Shown: positions 30,007 through 39,092 of the stretch, piece after piece
How positions within the stretch are numbered: the stretch's first letter is position 1
Layout of the letters: every line of letters begins with the position of its first letter
Source of the DNA: Pseudomonas bohemica
GTDB taxonomy: Bacteria > Pseudomonadota > Gammaproteobacteria > Pseudomonadales > Pseudomonadaceae
Length of the DNA: 64,000 nt
Assembly (NCBI RefSeq): GCF_002934685.1
Contig: NZ_NKHL01000114.1
Location: forward strand, 39,642 to 103,641
Direction of reading: 5' to 3'
Notes under the pieces: generated by a model
What the model was told of the DNA's origin: nothing
What the model saw: the letters and a program-made list of their open reading frames with translations, nothing else
Database searches by the model: none
Position numbers and translations under genes: made by a program

Positions 30007-32643
30007 TCAGCCGGTGTTGCGCAAACCGGCGGCAATGCCTGCGACAGACACCAGCAGCGCCTGTACCAAAGGACTATCCAGACTGGCCTCCTGGCTGCGG
30101 GACCGGGCCAGCAATTCGGCCTGCAATAGATGAAGGGGGTCGAGGTAAGTATTGCGCAGGCTGATGAACTCCAGCGTCTCGGGACTATGGGCCAGCAGCT
30201 GCGACTGGCCGGTCAGGCCAAGCACCACCCGGCACGCCTGCGACAATAGGTCGCGCAAATGTGCACCTAAATGCAGCAGGTCCGGTTCTACCAGACGTTC
30301 GTCGTAGAGCTGCGCGATATCGCTGTCGGCTTTGGCCAAAACCATCTCCAGCATGTCGATGCGCGTGCGGAAGAATGGCCATTGTTCGCGCATCTGCCCC
30401 AGAAGCTCACCCTGCCCGCGTTCGAGGGCCTTGTTCAGCGCGTCTTCCCAGCCAAGCCAGGCAGGCAGCATCAGGCGTGTCTGGGTCCAGGCGAAGATCC
30501 ACGGAATCGCCCGCAGGCTTTCGATGCCACCTTCACGGCGCTTGGCCGGGCGACTGCCCAGCGGCAACCGACCCAACTCCTGCTCTGGCGTGGCTTGGCG
30601 GAAGTATTCGACGAACTCGGGGTTGTCGCGAACCACCGTGCGGTAGGCGTTCACGCCATCGGCCGCCAGCTCATCCATCAGTTGCCGCCAGGCAGGTTGA
30701 GGCAGCGGTGGCGGTTGCAGGGTCGCCTCCAATACAGCAGCCAGATAGAGGTTGAGGTTTTGCTCGGCGATGTCTGGCAGACCGAACTTGAAGCGGATCA
30801 TTTCGCCCTGTTCGGTGGTGCGGAAACGTCCGGCAACCGACCCCGGTGGCTGCGACAGAATCGCTGCGTGAGCAGGTCCGCCGCCGCGCCCGACGGTGCC
30901 GCCGCGACCGTGGAACAACAGGAGTTCGACTTGCTGGGCGCGGCAGATCTCTACCAGTTTTTCCTGAGCCCGATACTGCGCCCAGGCCGCCGCCGTGGTG
31001 CCGGCGTCCTTGGCCGAGTCGGAGTAACCGATCATGACTTCCTGCGGGCCGTGCAAACGCAGGCGATAGCCAGGAAGGCTGAGCAAGTGTTCGATCACCG
31101 GTCCAGCGTTATCCAGGTCGGCGAGGGTCTCGAACAGCGGCACGACGCGCATCGGCCGTTGCAATCCGGCCTCTTTGAGTAGCAGTTGCACCGCCAGCAC
31201 GTCGGATGCCGCGCCCGCCATGGAGATCACGTAGGAACCCAGCGAGGCCGCCGGCGCAGAGGCTACTTCACGACAGGTCGCCAATACTTCGGCGGTGTCG
31301 GCAGCTGGTTTGAAATGCGAGGGCAAGAGCGGACGTTTATTGCTCAGCTCACGCAACAGAAACTCGATGCGCGCTTCTTCATCCCACTCGTTGTAGCGCC
31401 CAAGCCCCAGATAATCGGTGATCTCGGTCATCGCTGCGCTGTGGCGGGTGGAATCCTGACGCACATCGAGCTTGACCAGGAACAGGCCGAAGGTGACGGC
31501 ACGACGCAGGCAGTCGAGCAGCGGGCCGTCGGCGATCACACCCATGCCGCACTCATGCAAAGACTGGAAACACAGCTGCAAGGGTTCCAGTAATTCGCGG
31601 TTACTGTTCAGCACGTCTTCCGGCGCAGGTTGCGTGACGCTCAGCGAGGCGTGGGCCCAATTGCGCGTGGCTCGCAGGCGCTCGCGCAGTTTTTTCAACA
31701 CGTGGCGATAGGGCTCGGCGCTGTCGCCAGCCACCGCCAGCAGCGCAGGGCTGGCCTGCTGCATCGACAGCTCTGCGGCCAGCTGGTCGACATCGCGCAG
31801 GTAAAGGTCAGCTGCCATCCAGCGCGCCAGCAACAGCACTTCGCGGGTGACGGCGGCGGTGACGTTGGGGTTTCCGTCGCGGTCCCCACCCATCCACGAA
31901 GCAAAGCGAATCGGCGCGGCCTCAAGTGGCAAGTGCAGGCCGGTGGCGGTATGCAGCGCATGATCGGCCTTGCGCAGGTAGTTGGGGATCGCCTGCCACA
32001 GTGAGTTTTCGATGACCGCGAAGCCCCACTTCGCCTCATCCACCGGCGTGGGGCGAATGCGACGAATCTCCTCGGTGTGCCACGCCTCGGCGATCAGGCG
32101 CTGCAACCGCTCGGTGATCTGCTCACGCTCGTGGCGGTTCAGGTCGCGATGATCGAGCGCAGCCAGTTGCGCGGCGATGGCGTCGTATTTCTGGATCAGG
32201 GTGCGGCGCGCCACTTCAGTAGGATGCGCGGTCAGCACCAATTCGATTTCAAGCTTGCCCAGTTGCCGCGCCAGGGCTTCAGGTGACTGCCCCGATTGCT
32301 TCAAACGCTCAAGCAGCTCGGGCAACACCCGTGATTCGAAAGGCTGCGGCTTGCTATCGTCGCGTCTGTGAATCAGTTGATATTGCTCGGCGATGTTGGC
32401 CAGGTTGAGGAACTGGTTGAAGGCCCGCGCCACCGGCAGCAGCTCGTCTTCGCTCAGGCTTTCCAGGTTGGAACTCAGTTGCTCGGTGCTTTGGGTCGAG
32501 CCCTTGCGTCCGGCCTTGGCGCTCTTGCGGATACGCTCGATCTTTTCGAGAAAATCAGCCCCGTGCTGATTGCGAATGGTGTTGCCCAACAGCTCACCCA
32601 ACAGGTGAACGTCCTCACGCAATCGTGCGTCGATATCAGCCAT
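30007..32643 (-). CDS. ppc: phosphoenolpyruvate carboxylase
   Basis: Anaplerotic enzyme that makes oxaloacetate from PEP and bicarbonate. Catalytic segments include VLTAHPTEVARRTL, SDSAKDAGTTAAAW, and the Gly-rich LFHGRGGTVGRGGGPAHAAI, and the C-terminus ends with the conserved RNTG. 878 residues fits the family. It follows adk at a distance of 285 bases in the same direction, as in other Pseudomonas. Confidence 0.97.
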   Translation of the reverse strand: MADIDARLREDVHLLGELLGNTIRNQHGADFLEKIERIRKSAKAGRKGSTQSTEQLSSNLESLSEDELLPVARAFNQFLNLANIAEQYQLIHRRDDSKPQPFESRVLPELLERLKQSGQSPEALARQLGKLEIELVLTAHPTEVARRTLIQKYDAIAAQLAALDHRDLNRHEREQITERLQRLIAEAWHTEEIRRIRPTPVDEAKWGFAVIENSLWQAIPNYLRKADHALHTATGLHLPLEAAPIRFASWMGGDRDGNPNVTAAVTREVLLLARWMAADLYLRDVDQLAAELSMQQASPALLAVAGDSAEPYRHVLKKLRERLRATRNWAHASLSVTQPAPEDVLNSNRELLEPLQLCFQSLHECGMGVIADGPLLDCLRRAVTFGLFLVKLDVRQDSTRHSAAMTEITDYLGLGRYNEWDEEARIEFLLRELSNKRPLLPSHFKPAADTAEVLATCREVASAPAASLGSYVISMAGAASDVLAVQLLLKEAGLQRPMRVVPLFETLADLDNAGPVIEHLLSLPGYRLRLHGPQEVMIGYSDSAKDAGTTAAAWAQYRAQEKLVEICRAQQVELLLFHGRGGTVGRGGGPAHAAILSQPPGSVAGRFRTTEQGEMIRFKFGLPDIAEQNLNLYLAAVLEATLQPPPLPQPAWRQLMDELAADGVNAYRTVVRDNPEFVEYFRQATPEQELGRLPLGSRPAKRREGGIESLRAIPWIFAWTQTRLMLPAWLGWEDALNKALERGQGELLGQMREQWPFFRTRIDMLEMVLAKADSDIAQLYDERLVEPDLLHLGAHLRDLLSQACRVVLGLTGQSQLLAHSPETLEFISLRNTYLDPLHLLQAELLARSRSQEASLDSPLVQALLVSVAGIAAGLRNTG

Positions 32644-32876
32644 TCAGCCTTCTCCTTCAGCGTTTTGTTGTTCTGTCCTGAGTCAGTTCGGTGATCCGAA
32701 ACTGAACGCCCTCGTAAGTTTTGCCTCTATCTATGTGTATAGAGCGACAAATTCATGCTCATAAGCAACCCTTTGCCTCACAACTGCCGGGAGCAAGCTA
32801 ATCTCATCAGCGAGTCCCACAAGGGCTCGAAAACTCGCCTGTGCCCGCCATCATGCGGGTCGTTGAAGAGGTCTCT

Positions 32877-33221
32877 ATGAAAATCCGTGAGCTCGCAGAA
32901 CACTGGGAAGACTCCGCCAAAGGCCGCTTGACCAAGACCGGCTATGCGGTTCACCTGGATGTGGAAGCCGCGGCCCGATTGGCCGCAATCGCCGAAATGT
33001 ATCCCAAGCGCTCTGCAGAGGAACTGCTCGGAGAGCTGATCGGCGCCGCTCTCGAAGAGTTGGAAGCCAGCTTTCCGTACATCAAGGGCCAGCATGTGGT
33101 CGCCACCGACGAAGAAGGTGATCCGCTGTATGAAGATGTAGGCCCGACTCCAAGATTCCTCGCCCTCTCGCGCCGTTATCTGCAGGATTTGTCCGAGCAG
33201 CAGGACAGCTCGCAGCATTGA
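32877..33221 (+). CDS. conserved Pseudomonas small protein next to ppc, 114 aa
   Basis: Unknown function; proteins of this kind have been labelled pilin-related in some annotations without clear support. It is acidic with an N-terminal MKIRELAEHWEDSAKGRLTKTGYAVHLDVEAAARLAAIAEMYPKRS helix-turn-like segment and GELIGAALEELEASFPYIKG. The start at 32877 follows a GAAGAGGTCTCT site; the frame from 32841 is not used. It is divergent from ppc and ends at a strong terminator. Confidence 0.7.
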   Translation: MKIRELAEHWEDSAKGRLTKTGYAVHLDVEAAARLAAIAEMYPKRSAEELLGELIGAALEELEASFPYIKGQHVVATDEEGDPLYEDVGPTPRFLALSRRYLQDLSEQQDSSQH

Positions 33222-33258
33222 TAGCGACGTCGTTTTCAGAATTCCCAAAGTGCCGCGC

Positions 33259-33293
33259 CGCGCCGTGAATTCGGGGTCGGCGCGTCTTTTTTT
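33259..33293 (+). terminator. Rho-independent terminator
   Basis: Stem CGCGCCG/CGGCGCG with a 12-base loop, followed by TCTTTTTTT, 38 bases after the 114-aa gene stop. Confidence 0.85.
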
Positions 33294-33501
33294 GCGCCAA
33301 TTTCCGGGCGCCAGAGTTACAAGACGCAACAAAAGGCCCGTACTTAAGAGCAAAAACGTCTGAACTATTCAAAACACGCGCAGGTCCGAGCAGTTAGCCA
33401 TTACAGAAAAAAGCCGACAGGTGGCAGAGGAATTGACCCGGAGTCATTCCCCGCCCGGGCCAGCACTGAAATGGAAAAAACTAGTTTTCAGGAGTTTCAG
33501 A

Positions 33502-33927
33502 ATGGAGTTGACCATCATGAATACCAGCACTGCCACCACCACGTTCAAAGGCCCGCGCGGGTTGAAACTGGCCGCGCTGGCCCTGGGCACCAGCCTCCTG
33601 CTCGCCGGTTGCGCGGGCAAGCCGCCAAGCGAGCAATACGCCGTGACTCAGTCTGCCGTGAACGCTGCAGTCAGCGCGGGCGGTACCGAGTACGCAGCGG
33701 TAGAGACGAAGTCGGCTCAGGACAAGTTCAAGCAAGCCGAACTTGCCATGCAGGAAAAGAAATACGATGAAGCTCGCAAGTACGCAGAGCAAGCTGAATG
33801 GGACGCTCGTGTAGCCGAGCGCAAGGCGCAGGCGGCGAAGGCACAGAAAGCAGTGCAGGACGCTCGTCAGGGCGTCAATGAACTGCGTGAAGAAGGGCTG
33901 CGCCAGGCACAGCCGGTCAGCCAGTAA
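33502..33927 (+). CDS. DUF4398-type lipoprotein, 141 aa
   Basis: Small lipoprotein with a signal ending LLLAGC (lipobox) and an Ala/Lys/Glu-rich helical body (AQDKFKQAELAMQEKKYDEARKYAEQAEWDARVAERKAQAAKAQKA), the pattern of DUF4398. The start at 33502 (MELTIMNTS) has an AGGAG site 8 bases upstream; 33517 is also possible. The 12-base palindrome AAAACTAGTTTT lies just before the ribosome site. It is followed by an OmpA-like lipoprotein gene, and the two probably form one unit. Confidence 0.8.
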   Translation: MELTIMNTSTATTTFKGPRGLKLAALALGTSLLLAGCAGKPPSEQYAVTQSAVNAAVSAGGTEYAAVETKSAQDKFKQAELAMQEKKYDEARKYAEQAEWDARVAERKAQAAKAQKAVQDARQGVNELREEGLRQAQPVSQ

Positions 33928-33974
33928 CCCTTCGCACTTCATGCATTGCCATTGATTTAAAGGACGAAACTATT

Positions 33975-34757
33975 ATGCGTAAACAAGTATTGATCCCTGC
34001 CCTGCTGGCCCTGAGCGTTGGTCTGGCTGCCTGCTCCTCGCAACCGAACGTGAACCTGGAACAGGCCCGTACCAATTTTTCGGCGCTGCAAAGCAACCCG
34101 AAAGCCACCGAACTGGCGGCGCTGGAAACCAAGGACGCCAGCGATTGGCTGAACAAGGCGGACGCTGCCTATCGTGACAATGACGATCAGAAGAAAGTCG
34201 ACCAACTGGCGTATCTGACCAATCAGCGCGTTGAGTTGGCCAAGCAGACCATCAACCTGAAGACCGCTGAAAACGATCTGAAAAACGCCGCGGCCCAACG
34301 TGCCCAAGCGCGTCTGGATGCCCGTGATGCGCAAATCAAGGCGCTGCAGAACAGCCTGAACGCCAAGCAGACCGAACGCGGTACGCTGGTGACCTTCGGT
34401 GATGTGCTGTTCGACCTGAACAAAGCTGAGCTGAAGTCTGCGGGTCTGGTCAATGTGAACAAGCTGGCGCAGTTCCTTCAGGAAAACCCTGACCGTAAGG
34501 TGATTGTAGAAGGCTACACCGACAGCACCGGTTCGGCGAGCTACAACCAGTCGCTGTCCGAGCGTCGCGCGGGTTCCGTGCGTCTGGCGCTGGTGAAAAT
34601 GGGCGTCAGCCCCGATCGCGTCGTTTCCCAGGGTTATGGCAAGGAGTATCCGGTCGCTGATAACTCCAGCGCTTCGGGTCGTGCGATGAATCGTCGTGTA
34701 GAAGTGACCATTTCCAACGACAACCAGCCGGTCGCGCCGCGTTCTTCGATACAGTAA
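33975..34757 (+). CDS. OmpA-family lipoprotein with N-terminal coiled coil, 260 aa
   Basis: Outer-membrane lipoprotein that would bind peptidoglycan. The signal ends ALSVGLAAC. Residues 40-135 are a coiled-coil spacer (DASDWLNKADAAYRDNDDQKKVDQLAYL, then AAAQRAQARLDARDAQIKALQ). The OmpA-like domain follows: VTFGDVLFDLNKAELKS, then IVEGYTDSTGSASYNQSLSERRA, then GKEYPVADNSSASGRAMNRRVEV, with the diaminopimelate-binding Asp/Arg positions present. It ends with a strong terminator. Confidence 0.92.
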   Translation: MRKQVLIPALLALSVGLAACSSQPNVNLEQARTNFSALQSNPKATELAALETKDASDWLNKADAAYRDNDDQKKVDQLAYLTNQRVELAKQTINLKTAENDLKNAAAQRAQARLDARDAQIKALQNSLNAKQTERGTLVTFGDVLFDLNKAELKSAGLVNVNKLAQFLQENPDRKVIVEGYTDSTGSASYNQSLSERRAGSVRLALVKMGVSPDRVVSQGYGKEYPVADNSSASGRAMNRRVEVTISNDNQPVAPRSSIQ

Positions 34758-34778
34758 TCCGGTTGTAGCAACACATTG

Positions 34779-34816
34779 AAAAGCCCTGCCTGTTGACGAA
34801 CAGGCGGGGCTTTTTT
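34779..34816 (+). terminator. Rho-independent terminator of the OmpA-like gene
   Basis: Long stem AAAAGCCC-GCCTGTT/AACAGGC-GGGGCTTTT with a GACG loop and a T run; it is bidirectional and would also end transcription from the 35177 side. Confidence 0.9.
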
Positions 34817-34853
34817 GCGGGTGGGGTTCGGTTAACGCTCTACCCACATCTGG

Positions 34854-35180
34854 TTACCGGGTCTGCCGAGGCGTCTCCTGCCCCATGCACCGCACAGCCT
34901 GCTTGCGCTCATTGACCAGCACCCCGGTCAGCCCCTTCTGCTCGGTGTCGAACAACACCATTACCCCTTCGACGCACTGCGCAACCTGCGGCGCGGGCTC
35001 AAGTGCGACCTTGTAGTCCTGGCCGGGTATGGTCTTGAGCATCGTGAACTGACTCAACTCCAACGCATCCTCTGGCCTGGCAAAGTGCAGATAGCCGTAA
35101 TACCACAAGACTCCCACCGTCCCGAAAATGCAGGCAATGCCAGTCAGCATCTGTGGGATGAGGTTACGTTCTTCGCTCAT
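34854..35180 (-). CDS. small inner-membrane protein of unknown function, 108 aa
   Basis: Unrecognised. One membrane segment (residues 10-30, LTGIACIFGTVGVLWYYGYL) anchors a periplasmic C-terminus with two Cys (AQCVEGVM, RCMGQE). The ATG overlaps the stop of the lipoprotein hydrolase as ATGA, so it is probably co-translated. Confidence 0.65.
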   Translation of the reverse strand: MSEERNLIPQMLTGIACIFGTVGVLWYYGYLHFARPEDALELSQFTMLKTIPGQDYKVALEPAPQVAQCVEGVMVLFDTEQKGLTGVLVNERKQAVRCMGQETPRQTR

Positions 35181-36112
35181 TGCGGGGTCTCTGTGGGCTG
35201 GGTTTGCGATGGCGCAGCGTTTTGGCTGCTCGTATCAGCATCGGGATAATTGGGGATTTCGGCCAGGCGCCGCAGACCGTTGAAGTGCAATGGATCGTCG
35301 AGATAACGAACCATCACTTCCCGCCAGGTCGGATCGGCGAAGGTCTGCACATGCGGGCCACGGGTCAGTTGCAAGACCCGTGGCGGCGGCGCAGCCTGAT
35401 ACAGGCTGATGCCGTTGTGCAGCGGCACCTGGGAATCGTCCAGGCTCTGAAACATTAGCATCGGCGTGCCCTTGAGCTGCGCGATGCCATTGATGGCACT
35501 GTCGGCGTCCGGGATCACCCAGGACAACGGTCGTTTGAACGGCCACGTCAGCCAGGAGGTGCCAAGGGTGTAACGGGCCACCTCGCGATAGCTGGCAGGC
35601 ACGCCATCGAGCACCAGCGCCTTGACCCGCGAGCGCTGCTGAGGATGCTCTGCGAGATAATGCACGCCCAACGCGCCACCGATGCTTTGTCCCAACACCA
35701 CCAGCGGCTTGCCCTGGACTTCAGCGGCTTTATTCAACCAGTCGAATGCGGCATCGATGTCCTGATAAATCGCTGGCAGGCTGGGCTCGCCCTCGGATCG
35801 GCCGTAGCCGCGGTAGTCGAGCAGCAACACTTGATAGCCCTGCTCCGGCAGCCACCAACTGCCGCCCAGATGCCAGGCCATGTTGCCGCCGTTGCCGTGC
35901 AGATGCAGCACCGTGCCCTTGACCGGCACGCCTTCTTTTACAGGTAAAAACCAGCCATTGAGCTTGGTGCCGTCGGCTGCGGTGAGGGTGATTTCCCGAT
36001 AGGTCAGATGGGCTTTTTCCGGCGTCAGCGGGACGGCGCGTTCGGGGTAGAACAGCAGTTGGCTGCAGCCGGCGAGGCAAAGCAGGAAGGCCAGCGAGGT
36101 GAGCAGCTTCAA
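35177..36112 (-). CDS. alpha/beta-hydrolase lipoprotein, 311 aa
   Basis: Predicted membrane-anchored hydrolase. Residues 1-15 are a lipoprotein signal ending LCLAGC. The fold shows the oxyanion HLHGNGGNMAWH, the nucleophile in GQSIGGALG (Ser about 144), an acid candidate in QSLDDSQVP and the catalytic His in RGPHVQTF. The subfamily resembles BEM46-like hydrolases with an HGNGG motif. The last 35 residues are a Pro/Gln-rich tail. Substrate unknown. Confidence 0.88.
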   Translation of the reverse strand: MKLLTSLAFLLCLAGCSQLLFYPERAVPLTPEKAHLTYREITLTAADGTKLNGWFLPVKEGVPVKGTVLHLHGNGGNMAWHLGGSWWLPEQGYQVLLLDYRGYGRSEGEPSLPAIYQDIDAAFDWLNKAAEVQGKPLVVLGQSIGGALGVHYLAEHPQQRSRVKALVLDGVPASYREVARYTLGTSWLTWPFKRPLSWVIPDADSAINGIAQLKGTPMLMFQSLDDSQVPLHNGISLYQAAPPPRVLQLTRGPHVQTFADPTWREVMVRYLDDPLHFNGLRRLAEIPNYPDADTSSQNAAPSQTQPTETPQ

Positions 36113-36150
36113 GCGCGAAATCCTTTGTTGTCAGTAAGGCGCCCTCAATT

Positions 36151-36237
36151 GTAGGAGCGCGCTTGCCCGCGTGTGCGGTGTGTCAGTTAGCGCAGTTATG
36201 TCTGGTGCGACGCAATCGCGGGCAAGCACCCTCCCAC
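36151..36237. repeat. REPIN: two inverted REP cores
   Basis: GTAGGAGCGCGCTTGCCCGC at 36151 and an inverted TCGCGGGCAAGCACCCTCC at 36216 bracket a 44-base spacer. It sits between the hydrolase and the QEGLA gene. Confidence 0.88.
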
Positions 36238-36249
36238 AACTCTCAGCGT

Positions 36250-37527
36250 CTATAAGATATTTGAGTAATCCGCCTCGATACGGTCCAGGCTCAGATGGTT
36301 GAGGAAGTTGGAGAAACACATCCATGCCGACAGCGCGTTCATGTCGCGGAACTGGTCGGGCAGGTATTTGGGCGGCACCACCAGACCTTCATCCACCAAC
36401 TGACGCAAGGTGCGCATGTCTTCCAGCGTGGTCTTGCCGCAGAACAGTAAAGGCACCTGCTCAAGCTTGCCCTTTCTCACCGCCAGCTGGATGTAGTTGT
36501 AAACCATGATGAAGCCCTTGAGGTAGGACAAATCCTTGGTGAACGGCAGACCATCAGGCACCGAGCCACGGAAAACGCGACTGGCGTTGCCATAGCTTTC
36601 CGCCATGCCGAAGCCCTGTTCGCGGTAGAACTCGAAGACCTGGAGGAAATCCGCGCCCTCTTCGGCCATGTGAATGGCGCGGGTTCGGTTGGTGAGTTTG
36701 CGCAGACGGCTCGGGTAGGACGCAAAGCCGATCACCTCCATCAGTATCGCCAGGCCTTCCTGAGTGATGGTGGATGATGGCGGCCCTTTGGCGAGGAAGG
36801 TGCAGATCGGCTGGTTCAGCCCGTTGAGCGTCGTGCCTACATGCACCAGCCCTTCGTGAACTTCCAGCGCACGTACGTCGCGCTCGTTGAACATCGCATC
36901 GCTGCGAATTTTGATGTAATCGGCACCCGCTGCCGCGTCGGCGACGATACCGTCGGACTCGAACACGCGAATAGTTCCTTCCGCCTCGCCGAACGTGCGA
37001 TGCAACCGGCTTTGCAGCATCGCGACAGCGTCCTTTGCGTTCAGCGTCTTGGGCTCATCCTTGAGGTCGCCGCGACCGGCGATGTTGTTCAAGTAGTCGG
37101 AGAGCATCAAGCCAAGGTCGGCCAGTGTCGGGTCACCGGCGTGAAACGCATCGGAGGCCGCGCCGTAGAGCTCCTGGGAGATCAGTCCGAAGTCCGGTGT
37201 GCCGCGCGCTTCGAGCATGCGGATGACCATCCGGTATTCCTTGCACATGCGACGCATGATCTGCCCGACCGGGTTGAACTGTCCAAGCTGCCGGGTGATG
37301 TCGCGTTCGATGTTCTGGAACTCGAGCTTGAGCGCCCCGGAGTCGAAACCCAGCGGGCGATTCTCGTAATACGCGCGGTCGACTTCAGGCAGTTGCTTGC
37401 CCTTGGCGGCAAGGAAACTCTTGCGAATGCTGTCGTCCCACTTCACCGCGTCGAGTACGCGGATCGGCGTCTGCGCCAACACGATGCGGTCGGACAGCGT
37501 GCGAATGGTCTGCTGGTATTCGTCCAC
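36250..37527 (-). CDS. QEGLA-motif DUF1704 protein, predicted zinc metallopeptidase, 425 aa
   Basis: Member of the flavohemoglobin-expression-modulating QEGLA family (DUF1704), whose fold is now linked to MATCAP-type tyrosine carboxypeptidases in eukaryotes. The sequence holds the HExxxH motif in LEVHEGLVHVGT (zinc-binding His, catalytic Glu) and the family signature TITQEGLAILMEVI, plus a downstream MVYNYIQLAVRKGKLE region. The start is a GTG at 37527 with AAGGGG 7 bases upstream. The bacterial substrate is not known; metallopeptidase action is inferred. Confidence 0.85.
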   Translation of the reverse strand: MDEYQQTIRTLSDRIVLAQTPIRVLDAVKWDDSIRKSFLAAKGKQLPEVDRAYYENRPLGFDSGALKLEFQNIERDITRQLGQFNPVGQIMRRMCKEYRMVIRMLEARGTPDFGLISQELYGAASDAFHAGDPTLADLGLMLSDYLNNIAGRGDLKDEPKTLNAKDAVAMLQSRLHRTFGEAEGTIRVFESDGIVADAAAGADYIKIRSDAMFNERDVRALEVHEGLVHVGTTLNGLNQPICTFLAKGPPSSTITQEGLAILMEVIGFASYPSRLRKLTNRTRAIHMAEEGADFLQVFEFYREQGFGMAESYGNASRVFRGSVPDGLPFTKDLSYLKGFIMVYNYIQLAVRKGKLEQVPLLFCGKTTLEDMRTLRQLVDEGLVVPPKYLPDQFRDMNALSAWMCFSNFLNHLSLDRIEADYSNIL

Positions 37528-37555
37528 CCAGTACCCCTTTGTTTGATCCGTTGCG

Positions 37556-38116
37556 CTATTTGGTCATACGCTGATATTGCGCCGCCTTGAGGAAGACGTC
37601 GGAATTGGCGGTGTCGTCCAGATAGGCAAACACCTTGTCCATGGAAGTGGTGATCAGCACGCCGTCGCCCTTCTCGGTTTCAATCGGCTGCCCTTCGAAA
37701 GTCTTTTGGTCCACCAGCTGTTGCATGCGCTCAAGATCCAGGTCGTAGATCACCAGCTCATCGGCGGCGTTTTCGTTGTCGATCAGGTCGAATCCGCCGA
37801 TCACGTAATTGGCGCCGTACTTCTCCGGCAGCGCGGCCGAGACGTACCAGCGGCTGCCATGCCGGGACACGGTAAAGGTGTACTCGTCACGGTTCTTGCG
37901 ATCACCCTTGCGATAGCTGACCGCCTTGTACTGGTCAGATGCGCCCGCACGGCTGATTTCCAGTTCCAGCGGCTCGCCCCAGGCGTTCTTGCTGGTCCAG
38001 GTGCCGAGCAGTTTCGGCGGCGCGGTGTCGCTGGTTGGAATCGGGTCCTTGAAAGTCACCAGACATCCGCTCAACAACGCGAACGACAAGGCGAGCAAGA
38101 CGCTCCAGACTTTCAT
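37556..38116 (-). CDS. lipoprotein of unknown function, 186 aa
   Basis: The signal peptide ends LALSFALLSGC, a clear lipobox. The body looks like a beta-rich domain (LLGTWTSKNAWGEPLELEISRAG, then RWYVSAALPEKYGANYVIGGFDLI). It precedes the QEGLA gene by 28 bases and follows the TetR regulator gene, matching the P. aeruginosa order around PA3697-PA3699 from memory. Confidence 0.75.
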   Translation of the reverse strand: MKVWSVLLALSFALLSGCLVTFKDPIPTSDTAPPKLLGTWTSKNAWGEPLELEISRAGASDQYKAVSYRKGDRKNRDEYTFTVSRHGSRWYVSAALPEKYGANYVIGGFDLIDNENAADELVIYDLDLERMQQLVDQKTFEGQPIETEKGDGVLITTSMDKVFAYLDDTANSDVFLKAAQYQRMTK

Positions 38117-38143
38117 CGCTTCTCCTGAAGGTGATTCCTGAAA

Positions 38144-38881
38144 TCAAACGTTCTCAGCCAGTGGCTTGGCAGTGCCCAGCACCAGATGCATTTGACGAGT
38201 AAGAATAGCGAGCATTTCCTTGTCTGCGTCGGGGCGCGGTCCTTCAAGCAGCCCCTGATATTCCATCCGCCCGATAATCCCCGTCAACACTTGTGCATCC
38301 ACCTGCGGTTGGGTCGAGCCCATGACCTCGAGAAACTGGGCACTTCCCTGCAAAAGAATTTGCTGGTGCGCGGTAACCAGAGGCGCCAGACGCGGGTTGA
38401 TCAGCGCTTCGAGACGGAATGCATGCTCGGCAATCAGCTGATCGCGGCGCGTCAGCAACTGGTGACGCACGTATTCCATGGTCATGCGCGCGATCTCGTC
38501 GGCCAGCCGCGCACGGGCCCCGACACTGCCGTCGTTGCGCGCGACCATTTCGCGCAGCAGGTCTTCGGTGTTGGTCCACCGTTTGGCCATATAGGCGGCG
38601 CTGCGTTCGACGTATTGCGCGAAGGCATCGGTGAGCAGGTCGTCGATGTCCTTGAAGTAGTAAGTAGTAGCCGACAACGGCACCTGCGCTTCGGCCGCCA
38701 CCGCGCGATGCCGCACCGCCCGCACGCCGTCGCGAACGAGGATACGCATGGCAGCATCGAGGATTTGCTGGCGACGCTGTTCGCTGCCCTGCCGACTGGC
38801 CTTGCGGCCCTGGTACTGAACACTCTCTGCGACGGCGGTGGCCAGGCCGGCGGCTCCCTTTTGAGCGATCATGCGAGTCAC
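38144..38881 (-). CDS. TetR-family transcriptional regulator, 245 aa
   Basis: DNA-binding regulator. The TetR HTH occupies about residues 33-80 (RRQQILDAAMRILVRDGVRAVRHRAVAAEAQVPLSATTYYFKDIDDLLTDAF), with an N-terminal extension of 30 basic residues; the rest is the helical ligand/dimer domain. A GTG start at 38881 has AGGAA 9 bases upstream; ATG 38872 is less well placed. It may control the lipoprotein/QEGLA genes downstream, which are only 27 bases apart. Confidence 0.88.
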   Translation of the reverse strand: MTRMIAQKGAAGLATAVAESVQYQGRKASRQGSEQRRQQILDAAMRILVRDGVRAVRHRAVAAEAQVPLSATTYYFKDIDDLLTDAFAQYVERSAAYMAKRWTNTEDLLREMVARNDGSVGARARLADEIARMTMEYVRHQLLTRRDQLIAEHAFRLEALINPRLAPLVTAHQQILLQGSAQFLEVMGSTQPQVDAQVLTGIIGRMEYQGLLEGPRPDADKEMLAILTRQMHLVLGTAKPLAENV

Positions 38882-38957
38882 GACAGGGTTTCCTTTTCTT
38901 GAACCATTTGAATCCGGGGTTATATCAGCTTACATGCGGATGTCTTCGCCGACATTA

Positions 38958-39010
38958 TCGTGGGCAAGCACGCTCCTCAATCGCGGATATTTGTAGGAGC
39001 GCTTGCCCGA
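38958..39010. repeat. compact inverted REP pair
   Basis: Inverted core CGTGGGCAAGCACGCTCCT (38959) and direct core GTAGGAGCGCTTGCCCG (38993) lie 15 bases apart, in the lysS-tetR gap. Confidence 0.7.
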
Positions 39011-39051
39011 AATAGCATCAGTTCAGCCAACCGGGCAGCCACTGACCAGAC

Positions 39052-39083
39052 AAAAAAAAGCCGCCCTGCTCAGGCGGCTTTTT
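39052..39083 (-). terminator. terminator of lysS (bidirectional)
   Basis: Stem AAGCCGCC/GGCGGCTT with a CTGCTCA loop and A/T runs on both sides, 10 bases after the lysS stop. Confidence 0.9.
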
Positions 39084-39092
39084 GGGTAACGC

